DNA of 64,000 nt, taken from positions 1,978,501 to 2,042,500 of the forward strand of contig JAIWND010000002.1 of NCBI GenBank assembly GCA_025330725.1, given 5' to 3'. The notes beneath the pieces are model-generated. The model worked only from the letters and a program-made list of their open reading frames with translations. It made no database searches and was not told the DNA's origin. The stretch is from Chlamydoabsidia padenii. Its lineage: Eukaryota; Mucoromycota; Mucoromycetes; Mucorales; Cunninghamellaceae. The translations under genes and the position numbers were made by a program. Numbering within the stretch: the stretch's first letter is position 1; each line of letters opens with the position of its first letter. Below, piece by piece: positions 11,582 through 22,306 of this stretch.

Positions 11582-11663
11582 ATGTGAATGAGATTGGGGG
11601 AAGGGAAAGGCTCGTATGCACCGAGATATTTCAAACTCCGGTATTCATGCACAGCAAAAGAGA

Positions 11664-11758
11664 TTCCCCTGGCGAGGATCGAACTCGCGATTTTCGCGTG
11701 ACTCTTACATAGCTTTTACTATAAGCACGAGGCCTTAAACCAACTAGGCCACAGGGGA
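11664..11758 (-). tRNA. tRNA-Ile(UAU) with a 20-nt intron
   Basis: On the minus strand a full cloverleaf folds. The acceptor stem is TCCCCTG with CAGGGGA plus discriminator A, and the D stem is GCCT with AGGC. The anticodon stem is TCGTG with CGCGA, and the loop CTTATAA has anticodon TAT. The variable loop is AAATC and the T arm is GCGAG-TTCGATC-CTCGC. A 20-nt intron sits at the canonical site after base 37, making a 75-nt mature tRNA including the discriminator. A box (TGGCCTAGTTGG) and B box (AGTTCGATCCT) are intact. The TCGTGCTTATA anticodon arm closely matches yeast tRNA-Ile(UAU). The T1-A72 first pair is unusual for a tRNA-Ile. It reads the rare AUA codon. Confidence 0.9.
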
Positions 11759-12436
11759 TTCGGTTTCCGAAAATTGCAACTTTGTATATAAAGCAGAACG
11801 TCGGAGTTACAATTCCACGCATAAAAATCTCAGACTAGCTTCATTTCGGTGCCTTGAATAGTGTAGATTTGATCAAACAAACGAAGAATAGTTCCAATGG
11901 TGAAAGAATGATGGACTTGATGGATGGATGAAAGGATGGATGGATGGAAAAAAGAAAAAGAAGGGGTGGGGTTGAAAAATGTGCCTGGGATCAACTGAGT
12001 TTAATATGCACTATTCATTTGCCGCTATTGTTATCAAATATTCAAAAAAACAGACTTTTTTGTTTTGTTTTATAGTTGTGGGCACCATCCATAATTCATG
12101 CGGGAGTTCAAATTCAAATACCGGCTTTGACACTCACTTCTCACAAGTCGTGATGCATCCATAGTCCTCTCATGGTAGATGTAGTTGCAGTACCGCCTTT
12201 TATGCTTTTATAAAGTACTCCCTCTTTTTCTTTATGTAATACTTTTTCGAATGAATCAGTGATAGTGTCAGTTGGGGGTTCCCACTTTGGCTGAGTCCCG
12301 CCCGCTATGCGCGTCGCAATAATTTGATCGTGGCGTCGGGATTTGAATCACAAGATTTTTTTCTTTTTTGTTCGTTCCTAATTTCTCCCTTTCTTTTTTT
12401 TTTTTTTTCTCCACTTCTTCTTTTTTTTTTATTGTC
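11759..12436. other. Intergenic region between the tRNA and SMC2
   Basis: Contains imperfect GGAT repeats at 11914-11946, motif-like text at 12110-12123, and an exact dispersed motif at 12337-12348 followed by a pyrimidine tract at 12388-12431 immediately before the SMC2 start. No gene seen. Confidence 0.6.
12337..12348 (-). promoter_or_regulatory. Dispersed motif ATTCAAATCCCG
   Basis: Exact motif copy, 89-100 bp upstream of the SMC2 start codon, in a GC-richer patch (12296-12340). Confidence 0.5.
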
Positions 12437-15400
12437 ATGTATTTGGAAGAACTCATTATAGAGGGATTCAAATCATACGTATCAAGAACACACATTACTG
12501 GTTGGGATGCTGAATTCAACGCTATAACTGGTCTCAATGGGTCTGGCAAATCAAATATTCTAGATGCCATTTGTTTTGTACTTGGTATTACCAACCTTAG
12601 CCAGGTAATGAAAAACATATGGATAACTGAGAACCTTTTTTATTTATTTTATTTTTTACTGACAACAGTCTTTTCTTCCTATCTCCTCCTCCTTTTATTT
12701 GTAGGTCCGTGCCAGCAATCTTCAAGATCTCATCTACAAACGTGGTCAAGCTGGGGTCACAAAGGCGTCTGTTACAATCGTCTTCAACAATGAAAACCGC
12801 GCAACCAGTCCACTTGGATTCGAAACCTATCGCCAGCTCACGGTGACTCGACAGGTATGACCTGAAAGTGACTAAATACAACCACAATTAACAAAAGACC
12901 TATACTCACCTTTATCTCTATTTTGTTTAGGTTCTCATGGGTGGGAAGACCAAGTATATATTGAACGGACATAATGCACAACAACAAACAGTACACAACC
13001 TCTTCCAATCGGTACAACTCAACATTAACAATCCTCACTTTTTGATTATGCAAGGAAGGATCACAAAGGTACTCAACATGAAAGCGACGGAAATTCTCAG
13101 TATGGTGGAAGAGGCTGCTGGGACAAAAATGTTTGAAGACAGAAAAAACAAGGCTTTTGCGACCATGGCGAAGAAGGATAGAAAAATGACTGAAATCAAC
13201 TCGGTAAGGATATAACCTCCCCCCCCTTCCCCATGAAATCAATAACAACGGCGAACAATCAAATCAACTGACAGACTTTTTTCTTCTTCTTTTAGATACT
13301 TTTGGAAGAAATCACACCAAAGCTGGATCATCTTCGTGCCGAAAAGCAATTCTATCTGGAATACCAAAAGACAGAAATGGAACTCGAACGTCTCAGCCGA
13401 TTGGTGGTATCTTACGACTATTATCGACAACAAGAACGACTAAATCGATCAGACGTGGACAACATGGCCCGGGAAACTCGTTTGAATGAATTGCAGGCCA
13501 AGGCGGATACATTGAAACAGGAAATGGCGGTGCTCAAAGAAGATAAACAGGCGGCAACGGATCGGTGGAAATCTCAATCAACCGAAGAGGGTGGTGCTAT
13601 CAATGTGCTGCAACAACTTGTCAAGGATCATACAACTCAATTGGTGCAAATGGAATCAGATCATCGGGGGAAGGAAGAATTGATGGCTATGGAAATGTCT
13701 TCTCTGGCTACTCTAAAGGACACTGATGCGGAGGTAAGAAATACAATGATAAAAAAAAAAAAAGTTATACTGGAATCGCTACTAAATCACTTTTATTGTG
13801 TATATTTAGTACACTAAAGCCCTTGCCGAGAAAAAGACCAATCATGAACACATCAACAAAGAATATGAAGACTTTAAAATCCTACATGATCAAAAAACCG
13901 ATGACCTACAGAAAACGTCTGAACTCCTCCAATCTCTAACAACTGGTATGACTCTTGAAAAGGGGCGACAAAATGGATATCAAGGTCTCCTATTAGGTAA
14001 TGTTTGCTACACTCAACTTGAAAACTTTTGATTTGTGTACTAAAACCTCCCTTGTATTACTAGAATCTAAAACATCTGCAACTGCCGCCTCATCAATTGA
14101 AGAAAACGCCCAAATGAAGATTAACAACCTACAAAGTGAATTGGACGAGAAATTATCAAGGGCTGACAAAGCTGCTCAACAAGATAGTGGGCTTGTACAA
14201 GAAATCGCAACCAAGAAACAGTCTTTGGAGGAAATGAAGGTAACTGCCAATACATGTACAATCATCATACTTATCTTTTTTTGTTTTTGACATAGCAACA
14301 ATTAGAGCAAATAGGCTGGGACCCTGAACATGAAACTGACCTCCATTATCGGCGTACAATGGAACTGGAACAAATTCAAGATCTAACAAAACAAGAAGAA
14401 GACCTGTCAAGAAAAATTTCGAATCTGGACTTTGACTACTCTGATCCTTATGCTAACTTTGATCGCTCACAAGTTAAAGGTATGGTTGCCGAACTGATCT
14501 CATTGGACAAGGAAAACTATGATGCTTCGACTGCCTTGGAGATCTGCGCTGGTGGTCGCTTGTACAATGTAAGTAAAAATGGTTAATGAATAATACAAAG
14601 AACGTTATTCACTTTACTGAACTTATTCTTAGGTTGTGGTCGAAAACGAAAAAGTCGGCGCTCAACTCCTGAATCACGGTAGACTTCGAAGACGTTGCAC
14701 TCTGATTCCTTTGAACAAGATTGAAGGCTTCCAAGCATCAGCAGAGGTAACTCAAAATAAGTAAACCTTGGGGGTCTCGGATCATTAATCATCTGTTACA
14801 TTATTATACCATAGAAAATTGCAACAGCTAAAAAGATAGGTCCTGGCAAAGTTGATCTGGCTTTGACTTTAATTGGATACGATGATCAACTACTACCGGC
14901 AATGGAATACATCTTTGGAAATACACTCATTTGTGAAGATGCTGCTACTGCTAAACGGGTGACATTTGATAACAACGTCCGCATGAAATCAGTAACTCTC
15001 GATGGTGATGTTTATGATCCTTTTGGTACTTTATCTGGTGGATCCAAGCCCAACTCCTCTGGTGTTTTGATCAAGATGGAACAATTGAACTCCTTGCGAC
15101 AAGATATCAAGAAACACCGACAACAGTTGGCCGATTTGGACAATGAACTCGAACAAGCACAAAAGATGATCAGTCTCTACCGAACATACAAGCACAAATT
15201 GGACATGCAGGCACACGAAGTTACTCTCCTGGAATCGAAATTGGCCAATAGCACTCATAGTCATTTGATGCAACGTGTGGAAGAAATCAAGGGGGAAATC
15301 AAGATCTATCAAGCCAAGGTTTCTCAAGCTCGAACTGATAAGGAAAAGGCTTTGCAGGAGGCCCGTCGAATCGAACAAGAAATGAAGGACTTTAATGATA

Positions 15401-17163
15401 ACAAGGAACCCAAATTAAAGGAAATGACTGTAAGTATCACTCAACAAGACAAAAACAAAAAAAGATAAAGATAAAGATAAACATGATACGATTGGTCACT
15501 TATGGCTACCCTTCTATCTGATTAATAGGAAAAAATAAACTCACTGAAATCCGACCTGGCCAAATCTTCTCAAAAGTTTAATGCAATGCAACAAAAAGTG
15601 AAGGTTTTGGAAATTGAAATGGGTAAGTAACACCAAGAATACAATGGTTTGGCTGGAGGTAAAGTGTCAATACTAATCATCCAATGTTATCTTGGCCATC
15701 ATTCTTTTCAGAACAACTGCAAACAGACATCTCTCAATGTCAGGCGAATATGACAAAGGTACAGCAAGTCATTGATGGTCTCAGGTCGGAAAAGGATACT
15801 ATGGCCATATCAATAGATCATCTTAAGGTAATGAAAAGAAAAGAGGAGGGTATAAAGTCATTTGTTAACCAACTTGTCTTTCTTCTGTTAGTCCCAACTA
15901 GGCGAAGCAGAATCAAAGCTGGAACAAGAAATCAATCTGATGAACTCATACAATGAAGAACTCCAAGAAATCGAATCGATGATTGAAACCAAATCAGCAG
16001 AAACAGCAGAAACCAACATCAAAATACGGAAAGTACGAGACGACTTGGACAAGCACCATAGGGAACAACAAGGTGCAAGACAAATTATCAATAACCTGGA
16101 AATAGAACACGAATGGATTGCTGAACAAAAGGAATTCTTTGGGCAGAAAGACTCTGACTACGATTATCAAAACTTCAACTACAGTGAAGCCAAGAAAAGT
16201 TTACAACAGATGGTGACGAAACATGACTCTATGCGGAAGAAGATCAATGTTAGAGTGATGAATATGATTGACAAGTAAGTGACAGAATCAAAATTCTATG
16301 ATACACAATGCTAACCATCCCTCCTTCTTTTTTATTTATTCTAATAGTGTTGAAAAGAAGGAATCATCTTTGAACAAAATGTTGGAAACGGTGCAAAAGG
16401 ACAGACAAAAGATTGAAGAAACGATCGCATCCTTGGAAAACTACAAACTGGAGGCTTTGGATAAAACTTGGCGCAAGGTTAATCTGTAAGTAGATATGGA
16501 TGGTAGATGAAGAAGAATAGAAAGCTAACTAATCATACGTCCTTTGTATATGCAAAATAGGGACTTTGCTGCAATATTTGGGGACCTATTACCCGGGAAC
16601 ACATGTAAACTTCAAGCACCTGAAGGGAAATCAATTTCAGATGGTCTCGAAGTCAAAGTCTGTCTGGGTGGGGTCTGGAAACAAAGCTTGACGGAACTTA
16701 GTGGTGGACAAAGGTATGTGCGTGGGTATAAAGCATCAAATGAACACTGCGGACTAAACTATCATCTGTTTTATAATGTAGATCATTAATTGCATTGTCT
16801 CTTATCCTGTCATTACTTCAATTCAAGCCTGCACCAATGTACATTCTGGATGAAGTGGATGCTGCCCTGGATTTATCTCACACACAAAACATTGGTCAAC
16901 TACTACGAACAAGATTCAAGGGCTCTCAATTCTTGGTGGTGTCGTTGAAGGACGGTATGTTTAATAATGCAAACGTATTATTCAAGACCCGATTCAAGAA
17001 TGGGACCTCAGTGGTGGAAGTAAGTAATCAAAACAAAGTAAAATGCACCAACAGATTGATTCTCATGTTTTTTTTTTTTTACTTCTTACTATACAAATAG
17101 CGAACATCATCAACAAACGAAGACCGTGGCATAGGATCTGGTCGGAAGCGGGGACGGGACTAG
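12437..17163 (+). CDS. SMC2: Condensin subunit SMC2
   Basis: Sixteen exons, starting 12437..12604, 12705..12854, 12931..13203 and 13296..13733 and ending 16782..17019 and 17101..17163, encode 1192 aa. The N-terminal head has Walker A GSGKSN (35-40), the motif [16 protein letters not shown] and [12 protein letters not shown], all diagnostic for SMC2 rather than SMC1/3/4. Two long coiled coils flank a hinge at about 520-690. The C-terminal head has signature LSGGQ (1088-1092) and Walker [12 protein letters not shown] (1113-1123). SMC2 pairs with SMC4 in condensin to compact mitotic chromosomes. Length matches yeast and animal SMC2. Start chosen at [14 protein letters not shown], the conserved N-terminus. 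Other exons: 13810..13996, 14064..14239, 14296..14568, 14633..14746, 14815..15429, 15529..15622, 15712..15827, 15892..16274, 16348..16485, 16561..16713. Confidence 0.97.
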
Positions 17164-17418
17164 CAATAGTCTGATATCACCAGCATGAATATGATATTTT
17201 TAGCGTACTGTACTTATACCCCTTCCATTAGTAATAGATTCTTCCCATTAACTTAATGGTACTTTATCTTTTAACCACCTCCTCCCATTGTATACATGTA
17301 TGATGCTATTAATCAATAAAATAAAGAATATTAACCATTATAACAATTGAAGTTTCTATGGCTACCACGTCCAAACTTTTCTTTTTGAAAAATGCGGAGT
17401 TTTATTAAACTGGACTTC

Positions 17419-17976
17419 TTAATGCAAGGCCTCATCAGCATGATCACCACGATGATGTTTCCCTTTATGATGAGGGCGACTATGTCTTGGCTTTCGGCCT
17501 CCATGAATCTCACGATACAGCTTTTCACCCCAATCAAAGCATTCTTTACAACCCTATAGACCATTTTTTCCACATCAGTCAATACGTAACACAATGATGA
17601 TTTTTTTATATTACCACTTCCTTGTGTTTAATGCATCCTGGCTACATGTTCAAAAAAAGCGATTAGAAACTTCATCCTATTTACCCCGTCTTTTTTTCTT
17701 TTTCTTTCTCACCTTGCCACTAGACACCCGAGTCCATTGATGAGTGACCGAGAATGGCTCGCGCTCATCACCAGGCCAAGAAGAAAACTCGCCCTCTGAT
17801 AGTTTTTCATGCAAAGTCTCCTCCACAATCATATTATTAGCACCTCGATTATCAGTAGGGCATTTGTCACAGACTTCTAAACCATGGCGTGTACAGAATA
17901 TAAATCCATTGATAGTGACACAATATGAATCAATCATATTGTCCATATCTTCTTCTGGTGCAAATTGAGAATCCAT
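17419..17976 (-). CDS. Small Cys/His-rich protein of unknown function
   Basis: Three exons (17713..17976, 17615..17641, 17419..17553) give 141 aa; the middle exon is only 27 nt. Two cysteine clusters are visible: Cys19, Cys28, His31, Cys36, Cys39 in the first half (FCTRHGLEVCDKC) and Cys91, His94, Cys99, Cys102 spanning the microexon (GCIKHKEVGCKEC). They could form zinc sites. The C-terminus is basic and His-rich. I do not recognise a named family; similar small Cys-rich proteins of unknown role occur in fungi. It is tail-to-tail with SMC2, 256 bp apart, so the two probably have separate control. Confidence 0.75.
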
Positions 17977-18094
17977 TGTCTTCTTTTCTGTTTTGGTTCA
18001 AGGAATACGATCAATGGGATGGGTGATTTTTATATCGCCACCCTCGTCCCAACAAGGTATGAAACCGCACAAATAGATTTCATGCAAACGATTT

Positions 18095-18106
18095 TTTGAA
18101 ATCCCG
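18095..18106 (+). promoter_or_regulatory. Dispersed motif TTTGAAATCCCG
   Basis: Exact motif, about 120 bp upstream of the Cys-rich gene start (gene on minus strand), followed at once by a variant TTTGAATTCCG ending at 18120. Confidence 0.5.
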
Positions 18107-18807
18107 ATTTTTGAATTCCGACATTCATGCAAAAGGTTGGGTGATGAATCTCACGCCACCACGACCCCATACAAAAAGGACAAGTTTATTTTTGATATAC
18201 TTGTATTCCTGCATTATACTAATCTTCGTGATGTTCATCTATTCATTTGGCTACATATAAACTATGTACAATTGTCATTATCATGATTTTTCAATGGCAT
18301 CACAAAGAAAAAAAGAAAAAAAAAAAGAGACTACAACAGCAAGGGTTAGAATAGCATAATCTAAACAGACTCCTTCGATATCCGATATGTATTATCAAAA
18401 GGTGACCGAGCATGGGTGTGTTGATTATCCATAAATCAAATCGACCTGATCAACCCATCCACCCCAGCAATCCTATCTGTACGTAAAGAATTGTCAGCAT
18501 AGCTTCCTTTTTGAAAATAAACTACCGACTATCATGATGCCTTTGGTCATTTGGCTGCACATGATGGCAGGATTGTTTGGATTTCTTTTGATTGACAATC
18601 AAAAGTTCATATGCCGACATTATTTTCACATCCCTCCTCGCGCGTAAGACATTTTTTATGCATGAGTACTTTTGCAGTGGCATGTTTATAGACACTCCCT
18701 AATTAGACTACATGAATATAATGTAAACACCGAAGTGAAAACCATAAAGGCAAGAGTGCATGAATAAGAACCCCTTGTCCCACTCCACACCAATAAGGTG
18801 GTGCGAG

Positions 18808-18819
18808 CGGGATTTGAAA
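18808..18819 (-). promoter_or_regulatory. Dispersed motif TTTCAAATCCCG
   Basis: Exact motif between two 3' and 5' flanks, not near a start codon. Confidence 0.35.
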
Positions 18820-19146
18820 CCACATTTCTTTTTTTTTTTTTTATGTGTGTGCTTGATCCATCCTGGGAACTCGGGAGAAAAAAAAAGTCAGTATGTGTTA
18901 CCCAAGCCCCACCATTTACTAATGATTTACCCCCCCCCCAATCCTTTATAAAGTCATATATTGATATTTATTTCAATTGAGTAGTGGAATATAAAAGGTT
19001 TTATTTCAATTGGATGTGTGAGTTAAAAAAAAAAAAAGCTGGATGATACTATTGCTATAAAAGGAAGATGAAAGTATGTATATAACTAAAAAAAAAAAAA
19101 AAGAGACAAATATAATGAAGGGAGACAATTATAGAGGGAAAGGGGA

Positions 19147-21246
19147 TCAAAGAGTGTCGTGAGATGAGAAGCCTTGGACAGGAGTGGGATAGCTTTCCAA
19201 GCCATGATTGACAGATCGAGTTACTGAAGCAGTCAATATAACATCTTCCCGGAGTCGAGTGAGTCGTTGATTGGGAGAAGAGAATTGATCCTGGTGTTCC
19301 TCCATGAATTCGTCGATTTCCTTCCTTCGTTGGTGTATATAATCCAGAGTTTCTTGATCTATGGGTAGTATGTTACTTGGTAATGTTGCAGATGATGATG
19401 ATGATGATGATGCTGTTACTGTCGTGGAAATATAGGTCGAAGATGCAGATGCAGATAGAGATGAGGATGAAGATGTTGATGTGGATGACGAGGTCGATGG
19501 TTGTGGCATAGTGATGTTCATTTTTTCGAGTCTACGGTAAACCATATAAGCACTAGGACGTTTGGCCGGGTCTGAAGCTAGACAGTCGGCATATAATCGT
19601 TCCCATTCAGGTAAGATACCAGGAATAGGTTCGATACGAAACACCCAAGGATCCACAGGAGCATTAGCAGGGAAAGTAATTCGAGAAATCAGTTGCCAAA
19701 GAATCACACCAAGAGAATAGATGTCCGCTTCAGTTGTTGGACCAGATAAACCTTGAGCAATTTCAGGAGCAACATAAGGCCACCGTCCGCTCATTCCACC
19801 TTTCTTGTGCTTCAAACAGTGATAGTGAGGATGTCGAATCTTGCGAGGTTGTTTCTGGAGTTGTAGAATATACGACTGATGATGTTCTTGATCGATATAA
19901 GGAATGGAAGGATCGTTTGGTGATATCGGTGGTGTAGGTGATGCAGTTGTGATTAGACGAGACTGTGTAGGTTTTGGTGTAGGTGGTGCTAGTGATGATG
20001 GTATTGTTGATGGTACTGGTTGTTTTCGTTGCATAAAAGTAGCGTCGACCAATTCACCGAGAGTATCATCATAGTTGAATAGAATATTTCGAGGATGTAC
20101 ATTACCGTGAATGTATTCCCAGTGTAAATCTTTTACTGCCTTGGTGATGCTGAGAGCTTGCCGTCGAGGTTTTTGGTAATCGGTAGGTATAACTGTTTGG
20201 AGAATCGTTTCCAAATTGCCAAAGGCTGCTTTCCGCATGACCATCATCAAGTAGCTGTATCCAGTTCCCTCGTCGTAGTGTACCGTAAGACCATAAAGAG
20301 GAATAATAGATGCAATCAAGCTTGGGTCAATGTCGAGCTTCTATAAATAAACAAAAAAGTTAGTAGCGGGAATGTATATATAGTATTATAACTTACTTCA
20401 TTATTAGGATCAAATGTTAATCCCTTTAAAAATACCAAATCCCATCGTTCAGGCACACGATCATTGATACGGTAAGGAGGTTCAAAGTTGGCAACATAAG
20501 ATGAGGCTAGATGATCACCTTCTTCCACATTACTTTGTAGTTTCTTGTCAGTAAACCAAGAAGGAGGATAAAAAGGAATAGTGTTGAGTCGGATAGTGCC
20601 GGCGTTAGAGAGAGGTTTGTTGGATTTCTGCCAGCTGAAGAGATAACCGCAAATGTTCTCTAATAGTTGTCGATGGTGAGGATGTATATTGTGTCGTTCC
20701 ATAATATGATTTAGCCAAGGTTGTAACATCTCCACTGAATAAGGATCTTGTGATTGAGTGGGTATTTGACCAGACCATTGCCACATATTTTCCATAGAGA
20801 AAATAACATTCCATTTTTGATACCACTGATCACCAATATCCCATACCTAAACAAAGAAAGAAAGATAAATAGGTTAGTAAAAGCTGCACTATGTTTTCAC
20901 GACCCCAATTAATCAAAAATAGCAAACAAAAGAAGTCAGCTATAGGGGGTAAATAAACTATATGTACTATCAAAAAGTCCAAGTTCACTTACCCCTCTAT
21001 AATAAATACTACTTTTCTTTTTTCGAGTTAACTTACATATCTTCCAAAGTTTGGGTGCATTTCGTATTGAGCCAGAGTATCGTTTTTGAATTGTGAGTAA
21101 GCTTGATTAAAGTCCATTGTTGTATCGCCATCGTATAGCAAGTCAAAGACATCCAAATCGAAGAGAGGTGAATTCGCTGACACCAAAGGTTTAGCGTATT
21201 GGGAATAAAAGCGCGCATCACAAGGTAAAAGGTATTCTTTAAGCAT
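19147..21246 (-). CDS. Protein kinase-like protein, predicted pseudokinase
   Basis: Three exons (21037..21246, 20397..20846, 19147..20340) encode 617 aa. The first 220 residues are unrecognised and rich in aromatic residues. A kinase-like C-lobe follows. The catalytic loop reads HGNVHPRN at 298-305, with Asn where HRD has the catalytic Asp. No DFG is found where expected (only ELVDATF). Yet the APE-type segment RWPYVAPEIAQG, the ADIYSLGVILWQL helix and the terminal Arg block (DPAKRPSAYMVYRRL) are well kept. A Pro/Ser/Thr-rich insertion sits between catalytic loop and APE. The tail is Ser-rich. This pattern suggests a scaffold or regulator rather than an active kinase. Partners cannot be inferred from neighbours. 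Confidence 0.82.
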
Positions 21247-21324
21247 GATACATTAATCGCATACAAGCAAACTATCTTTATTGAGGATTATAACACAAAT
21301 GATTATTGAATCATAAAAAGTGAG

Positions 21325-21329
<5 letters not shown>

Positions 21330-21360
<31 letters not shown>

Positions 21361-21361
21361 A
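21330..21361 (+). repeat. (GA)n microsatellite
   Basis: About 15 GA units in the 5' flank of the pseudokinase gene. Confidence 0.9.
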
Positions 21362-21751
21362 TAAAATGAGGAGGAGAAGGGAGAAATTTATTGGTCTGAA
21401 GTGAAAAATCAGGATAACCAAAAAAAAAAAAAAAAAAAAAAGGCCATTTTTCCCTTGAAAGATTCTAGACCCGCACCACCTTGGAAAATCACCACCTCCA
21501 ATTCATGCAAAGACACCAATCACAGTAGATCTTCCATTTTCAAGAGGTTCCTTTTGTGAACAAGTGGTCGATCAGACTCAGACCTCATAAATAAGTTATT
21601 TGTTTTCTTCTTTGGTCATTTTGTTCTTTTTCTCTTCTAAAAATTTAACTTTTGATAACATTCGACTTTAACACAACTTTTTCTTTTAGCATGCCTTTTT
21701 AATGAAAGAGCCTCGACTTTTTTTTTTTTTTTTTTGAAAAAAGGGAGACAT

Positions 21752-21763
21752 TTTCAAATCCCG
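21752..21763 (+). promoter_or_regulatory. Dispersed motif TTTCAAATCCCG
   Basis: Exact motif about 505 bp upstream of the pseudokinase start and 545 bp upstream of the M28 peptidase start. Confidence 0.4.
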
Positions 21764-22306
21764 ATATACATTTTCCAATCCCTACTTTCCTCGATGACCC
21801 TTTTTTGCATTGACCTGTCCCCTCAAGAATGGTGAAAACAGTGAATGATTGTTGAAATACGTTGGATACAAACAAAAAAGAAAAAGAAAAGGGAACTTTA
21901 ATAAACGATGTGAGGTGGCGTGGCTTTCCATTGGGTGAGTGTTACACTAACATTTGACCAGCTACCTTTTGGAGGAATTCTCCTTTGATAAAGCGGTTGA
22001 ATCAAACAAGCGCATGACGAGAAGATAGGGGTACCATCATTTATTTTTCACTGAAACACTGAACACGCGAGTAAATAAACATCCACATCACTATGGCACT
22101 TTATGTTTTTTTTGATTCTTCTTCTTTTAGATCTTTCTTTTGATTCATGATACAGTTTAGAATAAGAGTTCGTTTTACCCTCCGAAAAACAAACAAGAAA
22201 ATAGAGCGTTTCAAATCAGAGCGCTATACTGCGTATATAAAGTCTGTCACCATTATCATCATTTTATCTCTTCACCCCTCTCTCTCTTTTTTTTTTTTTT
22301 TGAACA

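Larger units (their letters stand above)
11059..11620. repeat. Inverted-repeat-bounded element with internal tandem duplication
   Basis: Inverted repeats at 11059-11084 and 11597-11620 share a perfect 19-bp core (ACGAGCCTTTCCCTTCCCC and its complement) plus TGCA at the outer ends. Between them lie two diverged direct copies of about 210 bp, each ending in a poly-A run: 11131-11341 and 11373-11581. The best-conserved stretch is 11251-11274 versus 11495-11518. A third, more diverged copy lies near 55676-55860. No open frame or transposase is present and no clear target-site duplication flanks it. It may be a MITE-like or SINE-derived non-autonomous element. Confidence 0.6.
17977..19146. other. 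Intergenic region
   Basis: Promoter of the Cys-rich gene (two motif-like copies near 18095-18120) and 3' flank of the pseudokinase gene. Another motif copy at 18808-18819 and C/T/A homopolymers near 18827-18942. Frames at 18760-18980 run through these homopolymers and are not credible. No gene seen. Confidence 0.6.
21247..22306. other. Intergenic region
   Basis: Divergent promoter space between the pseudokinase (-) and the M28 peptidase (+). It contains (GA)n at 21330-21361, poly-A at 21420-21441, poly-T at 21720-21735, one dispersed motif at 21752-21763, and a CT/T tract at 22274-22301 just before the peptidase start. No gene seen. Confidence 0.6.
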
